Origin: Candidatus Arsenophonus triatominarum
GTDB taxonomy: Bacteria > Pseudomonadota > Gammaproteobacteria > Enterobacterales > Enterobacteriaceae
Direction: 5' to 3'
NCBI RefSeq assembly: GCF_001640365.1
Contig: NZ_LWMI01000009.1
Location: 58,381 to 122,380, forward strand
DNA: 64,000 bases
The stretch's first letter is position 1; the number at the start of each line of letters is the position of its first letter. The notes beneath the pieces are model-generated. The model did not search any database. It was not told the DNA's origin and saw only the letters and a list, made by a program, of their open reading frames with translations. Positions 43,789 to 54,771 of this stretch are shown in pieces. Made by a program: the position numbers and the translations under genes.

Positions 43789-45571
43789 ATGATCAACAAA
43801 GAGCGGTTGTTACGAGATAATCGTTTATGTAAAGCAATCATTGGATTATCAGTCGAAGAATTGAAAAATTTAGCCGCTGAATTTTCAGCTTGTTATTTGA
43901 TTTATCGGAAAAAGAATCGAAAAGATCACGAGCGGCAGATGGGTGCAGGGCAGAAAGGATTTATCCCAACCCCATTAGATAAACTGCTTTTTATTTTATT
44001 GTATTTAAAATGTTATCCGACCTATGATTTGCAAGGACTTCTTTTTGGTTTAGATAGAACACGGGTATGTCGCTGGGTAAAAATATTATTGCCGGTTTTA
44101 GAGATGACCTTGGGGCGAGAATGTGTTTTGCCCGCTCGTCAAATTCGCTCTGCTGAGGAATTTTTTCGCGCCTTTCCTGGAGTTAAAGACGTCTTTATTG
44201 ATGGGACAGAGCGACCTGTCCAAAAGCCTAAGAATCTGCGTCGGCGAAAAAAAATGTATTCGGGAAAGAAAAGACAGACCACTCGAAAAGGGCTTATTAT
44301 AGCTAGGCGACTTAATTTTGATTACAGCATATGTATTAAAAACAGGTCATCGATAGTGCATCCTGTTTCCATCTTTTTACGTTTAGCTTGAGACCATTTA
44401 TGTTCTATAGGATTTAAATCTGGTGAATACACAGGCAAATATTCTATCTGGTGTCCTGCGTTTATAATTGCCTGTTCAATATTCTTACCTTTGTGAAAGC
44501 TAGCGTTGTCCATAAAAATAACAGAATTTTCAGGAAGTTCTGGGAGCAATATTTTTGTGATCCAAACATAAAAAACATCACGATTAATATTGCAATCAAA
44601 TAATCCGATAGCAAAAAGGGTTGTTCCCAATAAAGCGCCAATAACATTTGTTCTTCCCTTAGCACCCCAGTTTTTCAGGCCAAAACAACGGTGACCTTTT
44701 GGGGAATAGCCGTGAGTTCGTGGAGTGTCATGTGAAAAACCACTTTCATCAATAAAAACAACAGATTTATCTTTTTTTTCATACTGTTGTCTTTTTTGCT
44801 GATGTGCCAGCCTGTCGCTTTCGTTGGTTTTTGGATGGAATAGAGTTTTTTTTATAGGTTAATCCCAGCTTTTTAAGGGATTGCCAAATAGTCTTTTTAC
44901 AAACACCGAATCGCTCTGCCCGTTCCTTTTGGTAAGCATCTGGATACTGTTCCACATCTTTTGCTAAAGCATTTTTATCGAGCTTCCTCTTACGTGGCGT
45001 TGAATTTTTTGGCTCTGGTCGTTTAAGCCAACGTACTAAAGACGCTTTTCCAATACGGAATTGTTTCGCAGTTTCTCGAATTGTTAAACCTTCGGCTTTC
45101 CTTACAGATATTACTTTACGTCGAAAATCAATTGTATAACTCATAACACACCTTGTAATCAAAATTAAGTCGCCTAGCTATATGACTGACGAAACGAGGA
45201 AAATTGGATTTATCCCCATGATCAAAAATGGGCGCCGTCACGATAAACGCTTACTCGATAAAGTCGATATAATTCGCCATATTCCCCCTGAGGTAACCAT
45301 CTGGGCCGATACCGGTTTTCAAGGTATAGATAAACAGCATCCTAATACACAAATCCCAAAAAAAGGAACTCGAAAAAGACCTTTATCGCCTGAACAAAAA
45401 CAAGAAAATAAAATAATCTCGGGCATCCGTATTACGGTTGAACACGCCATCGCGGGTATCAAGCGCCTCGGTTGTATGACCCAAATTTTACGGAATCGTA
45501 GACCCTTTATTGATGATACCTTTTTACTCCTTAGTGCCGGTCTTTGGAATTTCCATCTCAGAACAGCCTAA
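43789..45571 (+). pseudogene. IS5-superfamily transposase, interrupted by IS630
   Basis: Codons before (43789-44299) and after (45182-45571) the IS630 match the intact 299-residue copy; no other lesion was noticed, so precise loss of the IS630 would restore it. Confidence 0.88.
44300..45180 (-). mobile_element. IS630-family element, copy 6 (innermost nested element)
   Basis: 881 bp, TA on each side (44298-44299 and 45181-45182), 8 A in the tract. First-half frame 44779-45144; second-half frame extends down to 44322. It is the fourth level of nesting. Confidence 0.92.
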
Positions 45572-45644
45572 AATTTACTTCAATCACCGAAATACCCTTA
45601 TTTCACTATTAAGCAACACGCTTAACGTGAAACTTGGGCGGTAG

Positions 45645-46283
<639 letters not shown>

Positions 46284-46476
46284 TGACCACTACAAGCACG
46301 CGAGTAGCCAAGCGTTGCAACAAACGCTTTTAGTGATCGTTTTTTGCATTTGTTGACCTGGCTGTGTTTCAAAACGGACGACAGGTTCGGGAACAATGCT
46401 TGGTTTAAATTGACAAACAAATCGACGTAACTGAGCAATACCGCCTTGATAGCCTCTTTCAGCTACCTCATTAAAT

Positions 46477-46667
46477 CACGAGTTTCGCACCAATAAAAAA
46501 CGTTCTATTTTTAAGTTTAATTCAGCATAATATATAAATAGACAAAATCTTATAAATTAAAAGCAACTTATTGTAATTTAAACAAATTTATATGTTTTAG
46601 TAACTTGCAAATTAACCATTGCTTTTAAGCCATTTCTGGAATTTTATATGCCTGTGCGAAACTCATG
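46477..46667. repeat. MITE with IS701-like ends, copy 5 (no TSD)
   Basis: 191 bp; one end reads CTCATG instead of CTCGTG. Flanks TAAAT and ATTTT do not match, and the two sides are different DNA (IS21 and phage), so this copy probably marks a recombination junction. Confidence 0.88.
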
Positions 46668-46758
46668 ATTTTGTGCGTTCATTAAATTTTGCATGTAGAA
46701 ATCTCTCAATAATAAAATTGATGAAAGATTGCCCCTATAATAAAGGGCGTAAGATTAA

Positions 46759-47529
46759 TTAATGGCGTTCTAAGAAGTGGGTAAGTTCACCTTCGTACCA
46801 CTGATCGGTACGAGTGGTGATTATCCCGATTTGTTCATGGTGAAAATGCTCAAAAAGCTGTTTGATCTCCGCTAACACGGTATCGATATTCTCACGCTTA
46901 CGTAAAAGTCGCTTAATCGTCTGCTTTTCAGCGTCATTGATAATTTGGCGCAATGTCTCGGTTATATAGTAAATCCGCCGGCACTCATCAGCCATTAACG
47001 GAATATGCGCTACCTGAAAACGCTCCGGTGAAGGTGTGCCGGTCACTTCACGCAAAGCCAACCACACTGCATTACTCCATGAACGCTCAAAACGAAAACC
47101 ATTTGTCATACACCAAACTAAATGTGTCAGGTTACGGGTGTCTGAATGGCTAAAACGCTCTGTGGCTTTAGGTTGGTATTTTGGTGTAGAGTGTAACTTG
47201 GTTTCCATGCGATTAAATTCAGCAATATAGGCTTCCTTAAATTGTGCTGCTTTTTTGCCTGTAAATCCCATGACTAAAAATACGAAGCCGTCTTTGGTCA
47301 TTTCGTAGTAAACGACTTCACGAGTTGCACCCTTAGCAAGTTGTACGTTTTTTATCATTCGCGAAAAGTTGCGAGTGATAAATTCTTCTGAGCATTCAAG
47401 CGATTCTACTTTTTGTACAACATGATGATGTTGTTTGCCAAAGTAATGAGCTACATTGTCAGTTGTAGTGATCGCTTTACCGTTATGGATTTTGACGTTA
47501 GGTCTGATAGTAGATAATTGAAGTGTCAT
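46759..47529 (-). CDS. Rha-family phage regulator / antirepressor-like protein
   Basis: A 256-residue protein. The N-terminal Rha domain is clear: NGKAITTTDNVAHYFGKQHH, then EEFITRNFSRMIKNVQL and YYEMTKDGFVFLVMGFTGKK, followed by AAQFKEAYIAEFNRME. The C-terminal half is charged and helical. Rha proteins are phage regulators that can interfere with lysogeny. A GGAGG precedes the ATG. The leader holds a candidate C4 antisense RNA and an upstream small RNA, a layout known from P1/P22-like immunity loci. Confidence 0.85.
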   Translation of the reverse strand: MTLQLSTIRPNVKIHNGKAITTTDNVAHYFGKQHHHVVQKVESLECSEEFITRNFSRMIKNVQLAKGATREVVYYEMTKDGFVFLVMGFTGKKAAQFKEAYIAEFNRMETKLHSTPKYQPKATERFSHSDTRNLTHLVWCMTNGFRFERSWSNAVWLALREVTGTPSPERFQVAHIPLMADECRRIYYITETLRQIINDAEKQTIKRLLRKRENIDTVLAEIKQLFEHFHHEQIGIITTRTDQWYEGELTHFLERH

Positions 47530-47585
47530 AAGACCTCCATTGATAATCTGAATTTACCACCACCAAAGAGGTACAAAACTCATCT

Positions 47586-47672
47586 TGGTGGTGAACTGAA
47601 CAGGGTTTGCACTACCGCGATTATCAGACGGCCAACCTTTCGGTTGCCCCATCCAGCCCACCATAGAGATGT
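47586..47672 (-). ncRNA. Candidate C4-type antisense RNA in the Rha leader
   Basis: On the minus strand the leader contains GGTGGGCTGGATGGGG, a short hairpin CAACCGAAAGGTTG, and then CACCACC. The last is complementary to a GGTGGTGG just upstream of the rha ribosome site. C4 RNAs of P1/P7-type phages share this arrangement and repress the downstream antirepressor by pairing near its start. The call rests on layout and motif memory, not on a covariance search. Confidence 0.5.
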
Positions 47673-47689
47673 GACTAGATTACGACATT

Positions 47690-47769
47690 AAAAAACACGC
47701 TCGCGGCGTGTACATGTGTCGTGATAATCACAGCGGGGTGCAAATCCCGACATCTGATTTTGCAGATGT
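47690..47769 (-). ncRNA. Candidate small RNA (~80 nt) upstream of the C4/Rha unit
   Basis: Starts just after a good promoter. It contains hairpins CATCTG/CAGATG and CGGG/CCCG and ends in a terminator hairpin CACGC-TCGCG loop-GCGTG (sense: CACGC CGCGA GCGTG) followed by TTTTTT. The position resembles IsrK-like RNAs upstream of antirepressor genes in Salmonella prophages. Read-through would yield the C4-Rha transcript. Confidence 0.5.
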
Positions 47770-47775
47770 AAATAA

Positions 47776-47805
47776 ACTATAGCGCATGATTTCTTCTTTC
47801 GTCAA
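47776..47805 (-). promoter_or_regulatory. Promoter for the small RNA / C4 / Rha transcript
   Basis: Minus-strand -35 TTGACG and -10 TATAGT with 18-bp spacing; the start point would be near 47769. Confidence 0.6.
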
Positions 47806-47837
47806 TGGGTATTTTGTGGTTATAATTGCGAGGTCTT

Positions 47838-47913
47838 GGGTTATTAGCTCAGTTGGTAGAGCAGTGGACTCTTAATCCATCGGTCGCAGGTTCGAACCCT
47901 GCATAACCCACCA
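47838..47913 (+). tRNA. tRNA-Lys (anticodon CTT), inside the prophage
   Basis: A 76-nt cloverleaf: acceptor GGGTTAT / ATAACCC, D-arm GCTCAGTTGGTAGAGC, anticodon stem GTGGA / TCCAT with loop CTCTTAA, T-arm GCAGGTTCGAACCCTGC and encoded CCA. Anticodon CTT reads AAG, a Lys tRNA that E. coli lacks. It is on the + strand within minus-strand early phage genes. Confidence 0.93.
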
Positions 47914-47915
47914 AC

Positions 47916-48110
47916 TCAACGATGGCTTTTTGCCAATCGCTGATTCTCTTTTCTCAAGTATTGGTTTTCTTCAGCCAGTAGTTGAATCATATTGATTAAT
48001 GTTTTGGTTTCTTCATCGGTGTAACAGGGTTGCGCTAAATTAAGCAGATAATGGCTGTTATTACTGGGGTTAGTGAGCGTAATGCTTTCACACATATTAT
48101 CTAATTTCAT
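47916..48110 (-). CDS. Hypothetical small phage protein with coiled-coil end
   Basis: 64 residues from MKLDNMCESITLTNPSNNSH; GAGGAGG lies 7 nt upstream, so I prefer this ATG to the one 15 codons earlier. The C-terminal half (LINMIQLLAEENQYLRKENQ) is a short leucine-rich coiled coil. Function unknown. Confidence 0.6.
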   Translation of the reverse strand: MKLDNMCESITLTNPSNNSHYLLNLAQPCYTDEETKTLINMIQLLAEENQYLRKENQRLAKSHR

Positions 48111-48181
48111 TTCGAGCCTCCTCAAGGAATTTAGCGTGATGCCTGATTGTTTCACTACCTCAGGCTGCGGTAGTTCGTGTG

Positions 48182-48736
48182 TTAGCTGGCTAATAATGCT
48201 TCTTCCTCAGCCATGCTCAGGTCGTCAAATTCTTCAACAGAGGCCACATTTCCACCGCTAAAGGCGTCACCATCACGGAAAAACTGAACGCCTCTTAATG
48301 ACACTGAAACCCCTTTACCGTTATTGTCATAGGCGTAAAACTCAATGGTGGCGTTAACGTAACAGCCAGAGTAGGGGCGACCATCCTGTGCGGTTAACGG
48401 TGAAGTGTTACGGTCAATAACTAACGGACGAGATTTGTTGCTGGCGCTAATGTACAGGTTTCCGGCATAGCCGTCGTACTCTTTGGTATCCCCATCGCGT
48501 AAGCAAAAACGGTTAGGATTATTACAAATGCTGTTATAGATTTTTTCGATATCCTTTGCGCCCCATTTTTCGCCAATCACGTGTTTAATACCGGCTTTAA
48601 TTTCATCAATCAGCTCAGTACGACTTTTGGCGATAAGGAAAGTGGCGCGGTATTTGAATTCGCTCTGACCACTAAACTGAGAAGGTTCAAATAAATCAGG
48701 AAAAGCCAGACGTACGTTGTTTAATTTGATTTTCAT
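48182..48736 (-). CDS. DUF2815 family protein (phage ssDNA-binding-like)
   Basis: 184 residues. The core NNVRLAFPDLFEPSQFSGQS, KYRATFLIAKS and YSGCYVNATIEFYAYDNNGK match DUF2815, a family of predicted OB-fold single-strand DNA-binding proteins in phage replication modules. The acidic tail (EEFDDLSMAEEEALLAS) resembles SSB tails. It lies 15 nt downstream of the DUF2800 gene and is probably co-transcribed. Confidence 0.85.
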   Translation of the reverse strand: MKIKLNNVRLAFPDLFEPSQFSGQSEFKYRATFLIAKSRTELIDEIKAGIKHVIGEKWGAKDIEKIYNSICNNPNRFCLRDGDTKEYDGYAGNLYISASNKSRPLVIDRNTSPLTAQDGRPYSGCYVNATIEFYAYDNNGKGVSVSLRGVQFFRDGDAFSGGNVASVEEFDDLSMAEEEALLAS

Positions 48737-48751
48737 AACATTACCTTTTAA

Positions 48752-50050
48752 TTAGATGGATTTGTCAGCGAGTGACGCTTCGGTCACATCGTCAAAGTCG
48801 TTTAAGGGATTAATAACCAGAGCAGGGCGAGGGTCAGATTCCGGAGCGATGACCGGTTTACCGTCTGCCCGTTGAATAAGTGCTTCCAGTTTTGCCCAGC
48901 GATTAGGTTTGTCTTTCTTAAGCAAATTTTCAGCCTGTCGTGGGCTGATAATTTTCTTGTGGTAGATTTGCTCTTGTTTAAGTTTTGCGCCTTTTAACAG
49001 CGATTCGGCTTCACGTTCATCACACCAAGTGCGATTACCCTGTTTGCCAATAACCAGTTTAAAGCCAGGTACTGATTGCCCAGTATGTAATGCCTCGGCG
49101 ACCCGATTTCGCAAGGCTTTACAAAAGCTCTCTATCAAATCGACATGCTGGTAGAGTTTTGCCATTTGCTCAGGCGTTAGTAGCGTAATGCGCTGTGGTG
49201 CCTCGCTTAGTTGGGGCGCTAAAGGTTGAGTTAAATCGACAAAATCGCCTTTGACTTCGTTATGCACAAACTGCGCCTGCGCAAAACACAATCCGCCTTT
49301 TGCTTTACAGAACTGGCATTGCTTGATGCCCGGTGAAAAGGCACTATCCGGTAAGGCATCAAGACCGCTGCGCTCGGCAAGGGTTGCCATCTCTGTGGCT
49401 TTTTGCGCCCTCAATTTGGCTAAGTCACCAAAGTTTTTTAAGTCCTCAACCGATACTGTCCATTCGGACAGATGGTTAAGTCTGGGCTGATGAATAAAAA
49501 GACGAACCGTTTTAAAATCATAAACAAGGTCAAACTGATGTAACGCCCCCAGCGCATAAAGCATGAGCTGCGCATTGTTCTGGGCATCCACTTTAACGCC
49601 TTTACCATATTTCAGGTCATGGATTTGTAGCTCATCATCACTGACAATAATCGCGTCCGCGGCACCAAATGAATTTTCTACGCCAATGACCTGAGAAAAA
49701 TCTACTCGTTCTTCAACCTGTAAGAGTTTTCCGTCCGCCAGTTGCCAGACGGTATCGATATAGGTCTGGACGTGTTCAATCATCTCTTCATCCACTTGGG
49801 GCGAATTGGCTTTTAGCAACGGATACGCGCCGATATAATCCTTCGCATCAAAGCCAGATGTTCGCTTACGCCCTTCACTATAGGGATTTTGGCGCATTTT
49901 TAAGATACTTTCCGCTAAGGCATGCGCAGCGCTGCCTTCTTCAGCAAACGGTGATGTTTTATCGGGTAAGGTGGCTTCTACTGCGAGACTGGCGGCGCAT
50001 CTCAACCATCTATGCGCTGAGGAGGGGGAAAGTTTTGCATGTTCAGCCAT
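48752..50050 (-). CDS. DUF2800 family protein (PD-(D/E)XK nuclease-like)
   Basis: 432 residues, starting [18 protein letters not shown]; the ATG at 50050 overlaps the end of the upstream gene by 8 nt. [20 protein letters not shown] and [20 protein letters not shown] resemble the nuclease core of RecB/Cas4-like proteins, with a Cys cluster near residues 255-270 ([12 protein letters not shown]) that could hold an Fe-S cluster. DUF2800 genes accompany DUF2815 and family-A polymerases in phages, suggesting a recombination or replication role. Confidence 0.85.
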   Translation of the reverse strand: MAEHAKLSPSSAHRWLRCAASLAVEATLPDKTSPFAEEGSAAHALAESILKMRQNPYSEGRKRTSGFDAKDYIGAYPLLKANSPQVDEEMIEHVQTYIDTVWQLADGKLLQVEERVDFSQVIGVENSFGAADAIIVSDDELQIHDLKYGKGVKVDAQNNAQLMLYALGALHQFDLVYDFKTVRLFIHQPRLNHLSEWTVSVEDLKNFGDLAKLRAQKATEMATLAERSGLDALPDSAFSPGIKQCQFCKAKGGLCFAQAQFVHNEVKGDFVDLTQPLAPQLSEAPQRITLLTPEQMAKLYQHVDLIESFCKALRNRVAEALHTGQSVPGFKLVIGKQGNRTWCDEREAESLLKGAKLKQEQIYHKKIISPRQAENLLKKDKPNRWAKLEALIQRADGKPVIAPESDPRPALVINPLNDFDDVTEASLADKSI

Positions 50051-50894
50051 CGCTACCCTCGGATTTATCATCGGCTAAAACGCTTTGTGCTTTTTCGATA
50101 AACTGAACTAAATTGTCATCGGTAACGTCACCCAGTTTTTTAGCGTTGAATGATGTGAGGATATCCACCGCTTCATTGCGATATCTCCCTTTTACAAGTT
50201 GGGTAATCAATGTTGATGCATCACTACGCAGTGCTTTTTTGAATAATGGCAAGGCGAATTCTCGACGTTCGGTAATGCCAGAGAGATTATTCCAATTGGC
50301 CAAAATTTTTAGGCACAAATCAAAAGTCGAGGTTTTTGAGAGCATTTTAATTTTACTTATGCCATCTAAGGCGCAATAAAGCGCATCAATTTGCCCCGTT
50401 GTACTATCTGCTTTTTCGGATGCAGGAATTGCTCTGGCGCTAGCCAATTGCATATTGTCAGGTTTAACCGCTTTGTTGCCAAATAAAACCGATAGGGCAA
50501 CAATTTCACGTAGCTCAAGCGATTCAATATCAACAGGTTCGGGTTTAGGCTCTACTTTAGGCGCTTCAACAATCGGTTCAATAGGTTTAGGTTTCGTTTC
50601 TGTCTTAGGGGCTTTAACCTTTTTCTCGGCGACAACAGGCTCAGGCTCAGACTTAATTTGTTCTTTAGGCTCATCGATAACCGGCGTTGCAGGTTGTAGC
50701 TTAACATCCGGCGCAAAGGATTTCGGTTTGTTTGCCCCTGTCGGTTCGTTTGGGTCACTCGGGTCATTTTCAAATTGTCCGACCAGCTGACTGATTAACA
50801 TTTTATGGGCTTCAGCCAGTTGATTATGGGCGATGACCATTTGCGTGTGATTTTCTGCCAGTCTTGCCAGCAGGGGGGTATTTGCGGTAAGCAT
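50043..50894 (-). CDS. Hypothetical phage protein with Pro/Lys/Glu-rich linker
   Basis: 283 residues. A helical N-terminus (about 1-45) is followed by a low-complexity linker (about 60-140) rich in KPEP/VEPKP repeats and a helical C-terminal domain ([20 protein letters not shown] to [14 protein letters not shown]). Its start follows the small upstream gene and its stop overlaps the DUF2800 gene, so it belongs to that operon. I do not recognise the family. Confidence 0.7.
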   Translation of the reverse strand: MLTANTPLLARLAENHTQMVIAHNQLAEAHKMLISQLVGQFENDPSDPNEPTGANKPKSFAPDVKLQPATPVIDEPKEQIKSEPEPVVAEKKVKAPKTETKPKPIEPIVEAPKVEPKPEPVDIESLELREIVALSVLFGNKAVKPDNMQLASARAIPASEKADSTTGQIDALYCALDGISKIKMLSKTSTFDLCLKILANWNNLSGITERREFALPLFKKALRSDASTLITQLVKGRYRNEAVDILTSFNAKKLGDVTDDNLVQFIEKAQSVLADDKSEGSDG

Positions 50895-50906
50895 TATGCG
50901 TCGACC

Positions 50907-51041
50907 TCAACGATATAAAGTGACAGGAAATTGGTGATTAGCATTGCGTTTTAGCGCTTCTAATTTTTGTAAATAGCGTAAGCGCCGGACGTTGTTGTTC
51001 ATCGGAAATCGCTCCGATGACAGGATTTTTGTTTTTTGCAT
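50907..51041 (-). CDS. Hypothetical small basic phage protein
   Basis: 44 residues from MQKTKILSSERFPMNNNVRR, strongly basic (RRLRYLQKLEALKRNANHQF). The same frame is open for another 30 codons upstream to a GTG at 51131 (SWEYTEGSEPDAPEI), so a 74-residue version is possible. The stop lies 12 nt before the next gene. Function unknown. Confidence 0.5.
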   Translation of the reverse strand: MQKTKILSSERFPMNNNVRRLRYLQKLEALKRNANHQFPVTLYR

Positions 51042-51295
51042 GGTGGTTTTTCCGATGGATTGGGTTAGATAGAGGATGCCTGATATTTCTGGCGCGTCAG
51101 GCTCGCTCCCTTCTGTGTATTCCCACGACACACAAAACAGGTATATAAATTACCGCAAAGCTAAAGTAAGGATATTAGCAATAGGTGACTATATGATGCT
51201 GATTCAAAACAATATGAAATCTTTTATCTTATGGTTGTCCATCTATAATATTTTGTAGCATGGTTGACGATTGGGAAGCCTGGTTACCATATGCA

Positions 51296-51595
51296 TTATG
51301 AATTAGCAAAACCAAAATTCTTGTTATTTTTACCAGAATCTTTACTAGCATTTTTTTCTGACTCTTCTATTTCCAGCGCAATAAAACCGTCTCCGATAGC
51401 CGAGGCAAGCGCTTTCGCCCTGACCTTATCAATAATACGATTTGAATCCATTTCCGCCTGTAATGCATACAGTAAAGCTTCACTGGCTTTATCTTGGGAT
51501 TTTTCACTTAATTCTTCAAATTTTATCATTTCTCCTAAATACAAATCAGTTTTGGTGGTGTGTGCCGGAGCTATCCGGTTTATATTTACAGCCAT
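51296..51595 (-). CDS. Hypothetical phage protein
   Basis: 99 residues, MAVNINRIAPAHTTKTDLYL, mostly helical and acidic, with an Asn/Lys-rich end. It is preserved as an open frame in the early operon. No family recognised. Confidence 0.6.
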   Translation of the reverse strand: MAVNINRIAPAHTTKTDLYLGEMIKFEELSEKSQDKASEALLYALQAEMDSNRIIDKVRAKALASAIGDGFIALEIEESEKNASKDSGKNNKNFGFANS

Positions 51596-51779
51596 ACTGG
51601 TAGTGCCCTGGGTGTTGCTTTTAACTTGATGGCTGTATTTTGGTTATTTCACACACCCCAAAACCGACTGTCTTTGACATCATTCATTCCCTTCAGACCT
51701 TACAGGTGTAGTGGCATACTAAATTTGGCCACCTAAGTTGAGGTGATATGCTTACCTCATAATTTTTATAGGTGCCGAA

Positions 51780-52945
<1,166 letters not shown>

Positions 52946-53062
52946 CCACTACAAGGGAAATATTTATCTAAGAAAGTTTGAATTGATAAGAGGAGCGCTT
53001 CAGCCTTGGTTTCCCATCTACCTATAAAAATACGCAAATCAGTATTTTGAATTACACCAAGA

Positions 53063-53237
53063 CACGAGTTTCGCACCAATAAAAAAACGCTCTATTTTTT
53101 AAGTTTAATTCAGCATAATATATAAATAGACAAAATCTTATAAATAAAAAGCAACTTATTGTAATTTTAGTAACTTGCAAATCAACCATTGCTTTTAAGC
53201 CATTTCTGGAATTTTATATGCCTGTGCGAAACTCGTG
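53063..53237. repeat. MITE with IS701-like ends, copy 6
   Basis: 175 bp (an internal block is deleted), CAAGA at 53058-53062 and 53238-53242. Confidence 0.92.
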
Positions 53238-53302
53238 CAAGATAAAAAATGATTGGAAGAGCAAGGACTAAAAATAAAAATCTAATCGAAATATTGATGT
53301 AT

Positions 53303-53527
53303 TTAAGCATTGAACAACCTCTTGATATCGGTATCTGATGTGCAACTGTCGTTACTCACCATAGGCCACTTCGCAAAATGACCTATAATTAGTGTTGTTT
53401 GCGTTTGCATTTCTTTCTCTGTCAGTGTTGCCCTTTCACGACCATTTTTATCAAATGGGGCTAATCTTCTCGCCAACCGGATCGCGTTTGACGATACATC
53501 GCATTTTATGCGCAGGGGTCTATACAG
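53303..53527 (-). CDS. Possible small early phage protein (start uncertain)
   Basis: An open frame without a good ATG reads RIKCDVSSNAIRLARRLAPF, DKNGRERATLTEKEMQTQTT and ends LFNA-stop overlapping the next ATG. Composition and the tight ATGCTTAA overlap suggest a real gene; a CTG at 53527 is the best start I see, or the original ATG has decayed. Position just downstream of the leftward promoter is that of N, kil or ral in lambdoid phages, but similarity to none is evident. Confidence 0.4.
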   Translation of the reverse strand: MYRPLRIKCDVSSNAIRLARRLAPFDKNGRERATLTEKEMQTQTTLIIGHFAKWPMVSNDSCTSDTDIKRLFNA

Positions 53528-53597
53528 AAAAATCTGTGCTGTTCCGACTTTCTAAATTGTTAAAGAGCAGATATTCATATAAACTCTTTTATTCATA

Positions 53598-53650
53598 ATC
53601 GCATAGATGATGTTATACTAAAAATGCATTTAGTCAATTATTTTTCGCAT
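53598..53650 (-). promoter_or_regulatory. Leftward early promoter/operator region (pL-like)
   Basis: Minus-strand -35 TTGACT (53632-53637) and a TAACAT or TATAAC -10 near 53610-53617. CGCAT half-sites at 53598-53604 and 53644-53650 (TTCGCAT) match those between cI and cro, so CI probably represses this promoter. Confidence 0.5.
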
Positions 53651-53693
53651 TATTTTTAAGAAATCGTATTGATGGTTGAGTGGACGTACTCAC

Positions 53694-54392
53694 TTAGTCT
53701 CTATAATAAAGAGAATCCTTAACAATGCCTGCCACGTAAATGATTTTTTTAATGGTTGACGATGCGAGACGTATTGGTGGATGGTCAGCGTTAATAGAAA
53801 GCAAATGAATAACATCATCTCTTTGATAAAGAAATGTTTTTACCATAACCTGGCCGTTATCATCTTGAACTAGAACTTCGTCACCGGGTTTATATTTATA
53901 GTTGGGCTCCATAACAACGAATTCTCCATGTTGAATTCGTGGCATCATTGATTCGCCTTGGCAACGAAGCGCAAAAGCATCTTTATCCTCCGTTGGCCAA
54001 ATAATATAACCATAGTCATGTTCGATCGATGATTCCTTGGAATTCCAATATCCACCTCCACCCAACTGTGTTGTTCCTAACACAGGAACCTTGCAAAAAT
54101 TGAACGGAATAGCATTAAGTTCGACCCTTGTAAATGATGTTGTATCGCTTTCTTCAGAGATGTTTGTCGTACTCAAATCTTTATATAGCAATTCACTTGC
54201 TTCGACTCTAAAAAAATTAGCAATTTTTTGAACTACTTCTAATCGTGGACTTTTAACTTCTCCACTTAACATTCTATGGAGTGTAGGTTGTGGCATCCCA
54301 ATACGACGTGATAGTTCCGCAACACTTTTAACCCCCTTTTCATCCATTAATATCTTGATATTTTTATTTAAATTTTGAGTCCCCATCCCCAT
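53694..54392 (-). CDS. Phage CI-type repressor (HTH + S24 peptidase)
   Basis: 232 residues. The N-terminal HTH is SVAELSRRIGMPQPTLHRML. The C-terminal LexA-like S24 domain has catalytic Ser in CQGESMMPRIQHGEFVVMEP and Lys in GQVMVKTFLY. The cleavage loop reads TTQLGGGGYW, where most relatives have Ala-Gly or Cys-Gly, so RecA-stimulated self-cleavage may be altered. It represses early promoters to hold lysogeny. Two ATG codons (first and third) are possible starts. The frame is intact. Confidence 0.93.
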   Translation of the reverse strand: MGMGTQNLNKNIKILMDEKGVKSVAELSRRIGMPQPTLHRMLSGEVKSPRLEVVQKIANFFRVEASELLYKDLSTTNISEESDTTSFTRVELNAIPFNFCKVPVLGTTQLGGGGYWNSKESSIEHDYGYIIWPTEDKDAFALRCQGESMMPRIQHGEFVVMEPNYKYKPGDEVLVQDDNGQVMVKTFLYQRDDVIHLLSINADHPPIRLASSTIKKIIYVAGIVKDSLYYRD

Positions 54393-54437
54393 TATGTTAC
54401 CCCTTATAATTATGTATTAAATTCAGAATATACTTTT

Positions 54438-54503
54438 ACGCATATTATAATTGAATTTAAATAAAATTTTCGCATTGAAAATATTTATGCGAATTGGTAT
54501 TTT
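54438..54503. promoter_or_regulatory. cI-cro operator/promoter region
   Basis: Rightward promoter TTGAAA (54475-54480), 17-bp spacer, TATTTT (54498-54503). Operator half-sites: ACGCAT at 54438, TTCGCAT at 54469 and ATGCGAA at 54487. The last two form an inverted pair around the -35. A leftward TATAAT (54444-54449) overlaps the first half-site and may serve cI. Confidence 0.6.
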
Positions 54504-54537
54504 TAACGATTGAATGAAACGAAATTGGAAAAATACC

Positions 54538-54768
54538 ATGTATAAGAAATCACCTATAGAAATCGTCAAAGCATTATTATCACTTGGATTAACTCAATCA
54601 GAAATAGAAGCTCATACCGGTATTAAACAGCCTTCAATAAGCCGAATACTGACTGGAAAAACAAAAGATTCGCGTATATCTACAATGGTTGCCCTAGAAA
54701 AATTTTATTTAAAGCAAATGACTAATTCCTCTATCAAGTCAAGATTAAATAAGTCAAAGGCCAAATAA
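54538..54768 (+). CDS. Cro-like phage repressor
   Basis: 76 residues from MYKKSPIEIVKALLSLGLTQ with HTH TQSEIEAHTGIKQPSISRIL. I prefer the ATG at 54538 because the promoter -10 ends only about 10 bp before the upstream ATG at 54514 and GGAAAA precedes 54538. It is divergent from cI and first in the rightward operon. Confidence 0.8.
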   Translation: MYKKSPIEIVKALLSLGLTQSEIEAHTGIKQPSISRILTGKTKDSRISTMVALEKFYLKQMTNSSIKSRLNKSKAK

Positions 54769-54771
54769 CCC

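Larger units (their letters stand above)
43704..45623 (+). mobile_element. IS5-superfamily element, copy 2, split by IS630
   Basis: AAC duplicated at 43701-43703 and 45624-45626; ends AAAATAGTTGCTGAATAG and (inverted) AAGCGTGTTGCTTAATAG. The transposase frame is interrupted by IS630 at KGLI-MTDETRK. Confidence 0.9.

Noticed and set aside
47838..47913. tRNA-Lys as the prophage attachment site
   Set aside because: It lies 16 kb inside the prophage, is complete, and I see no partial duplicate of its 3' end near the integrase.
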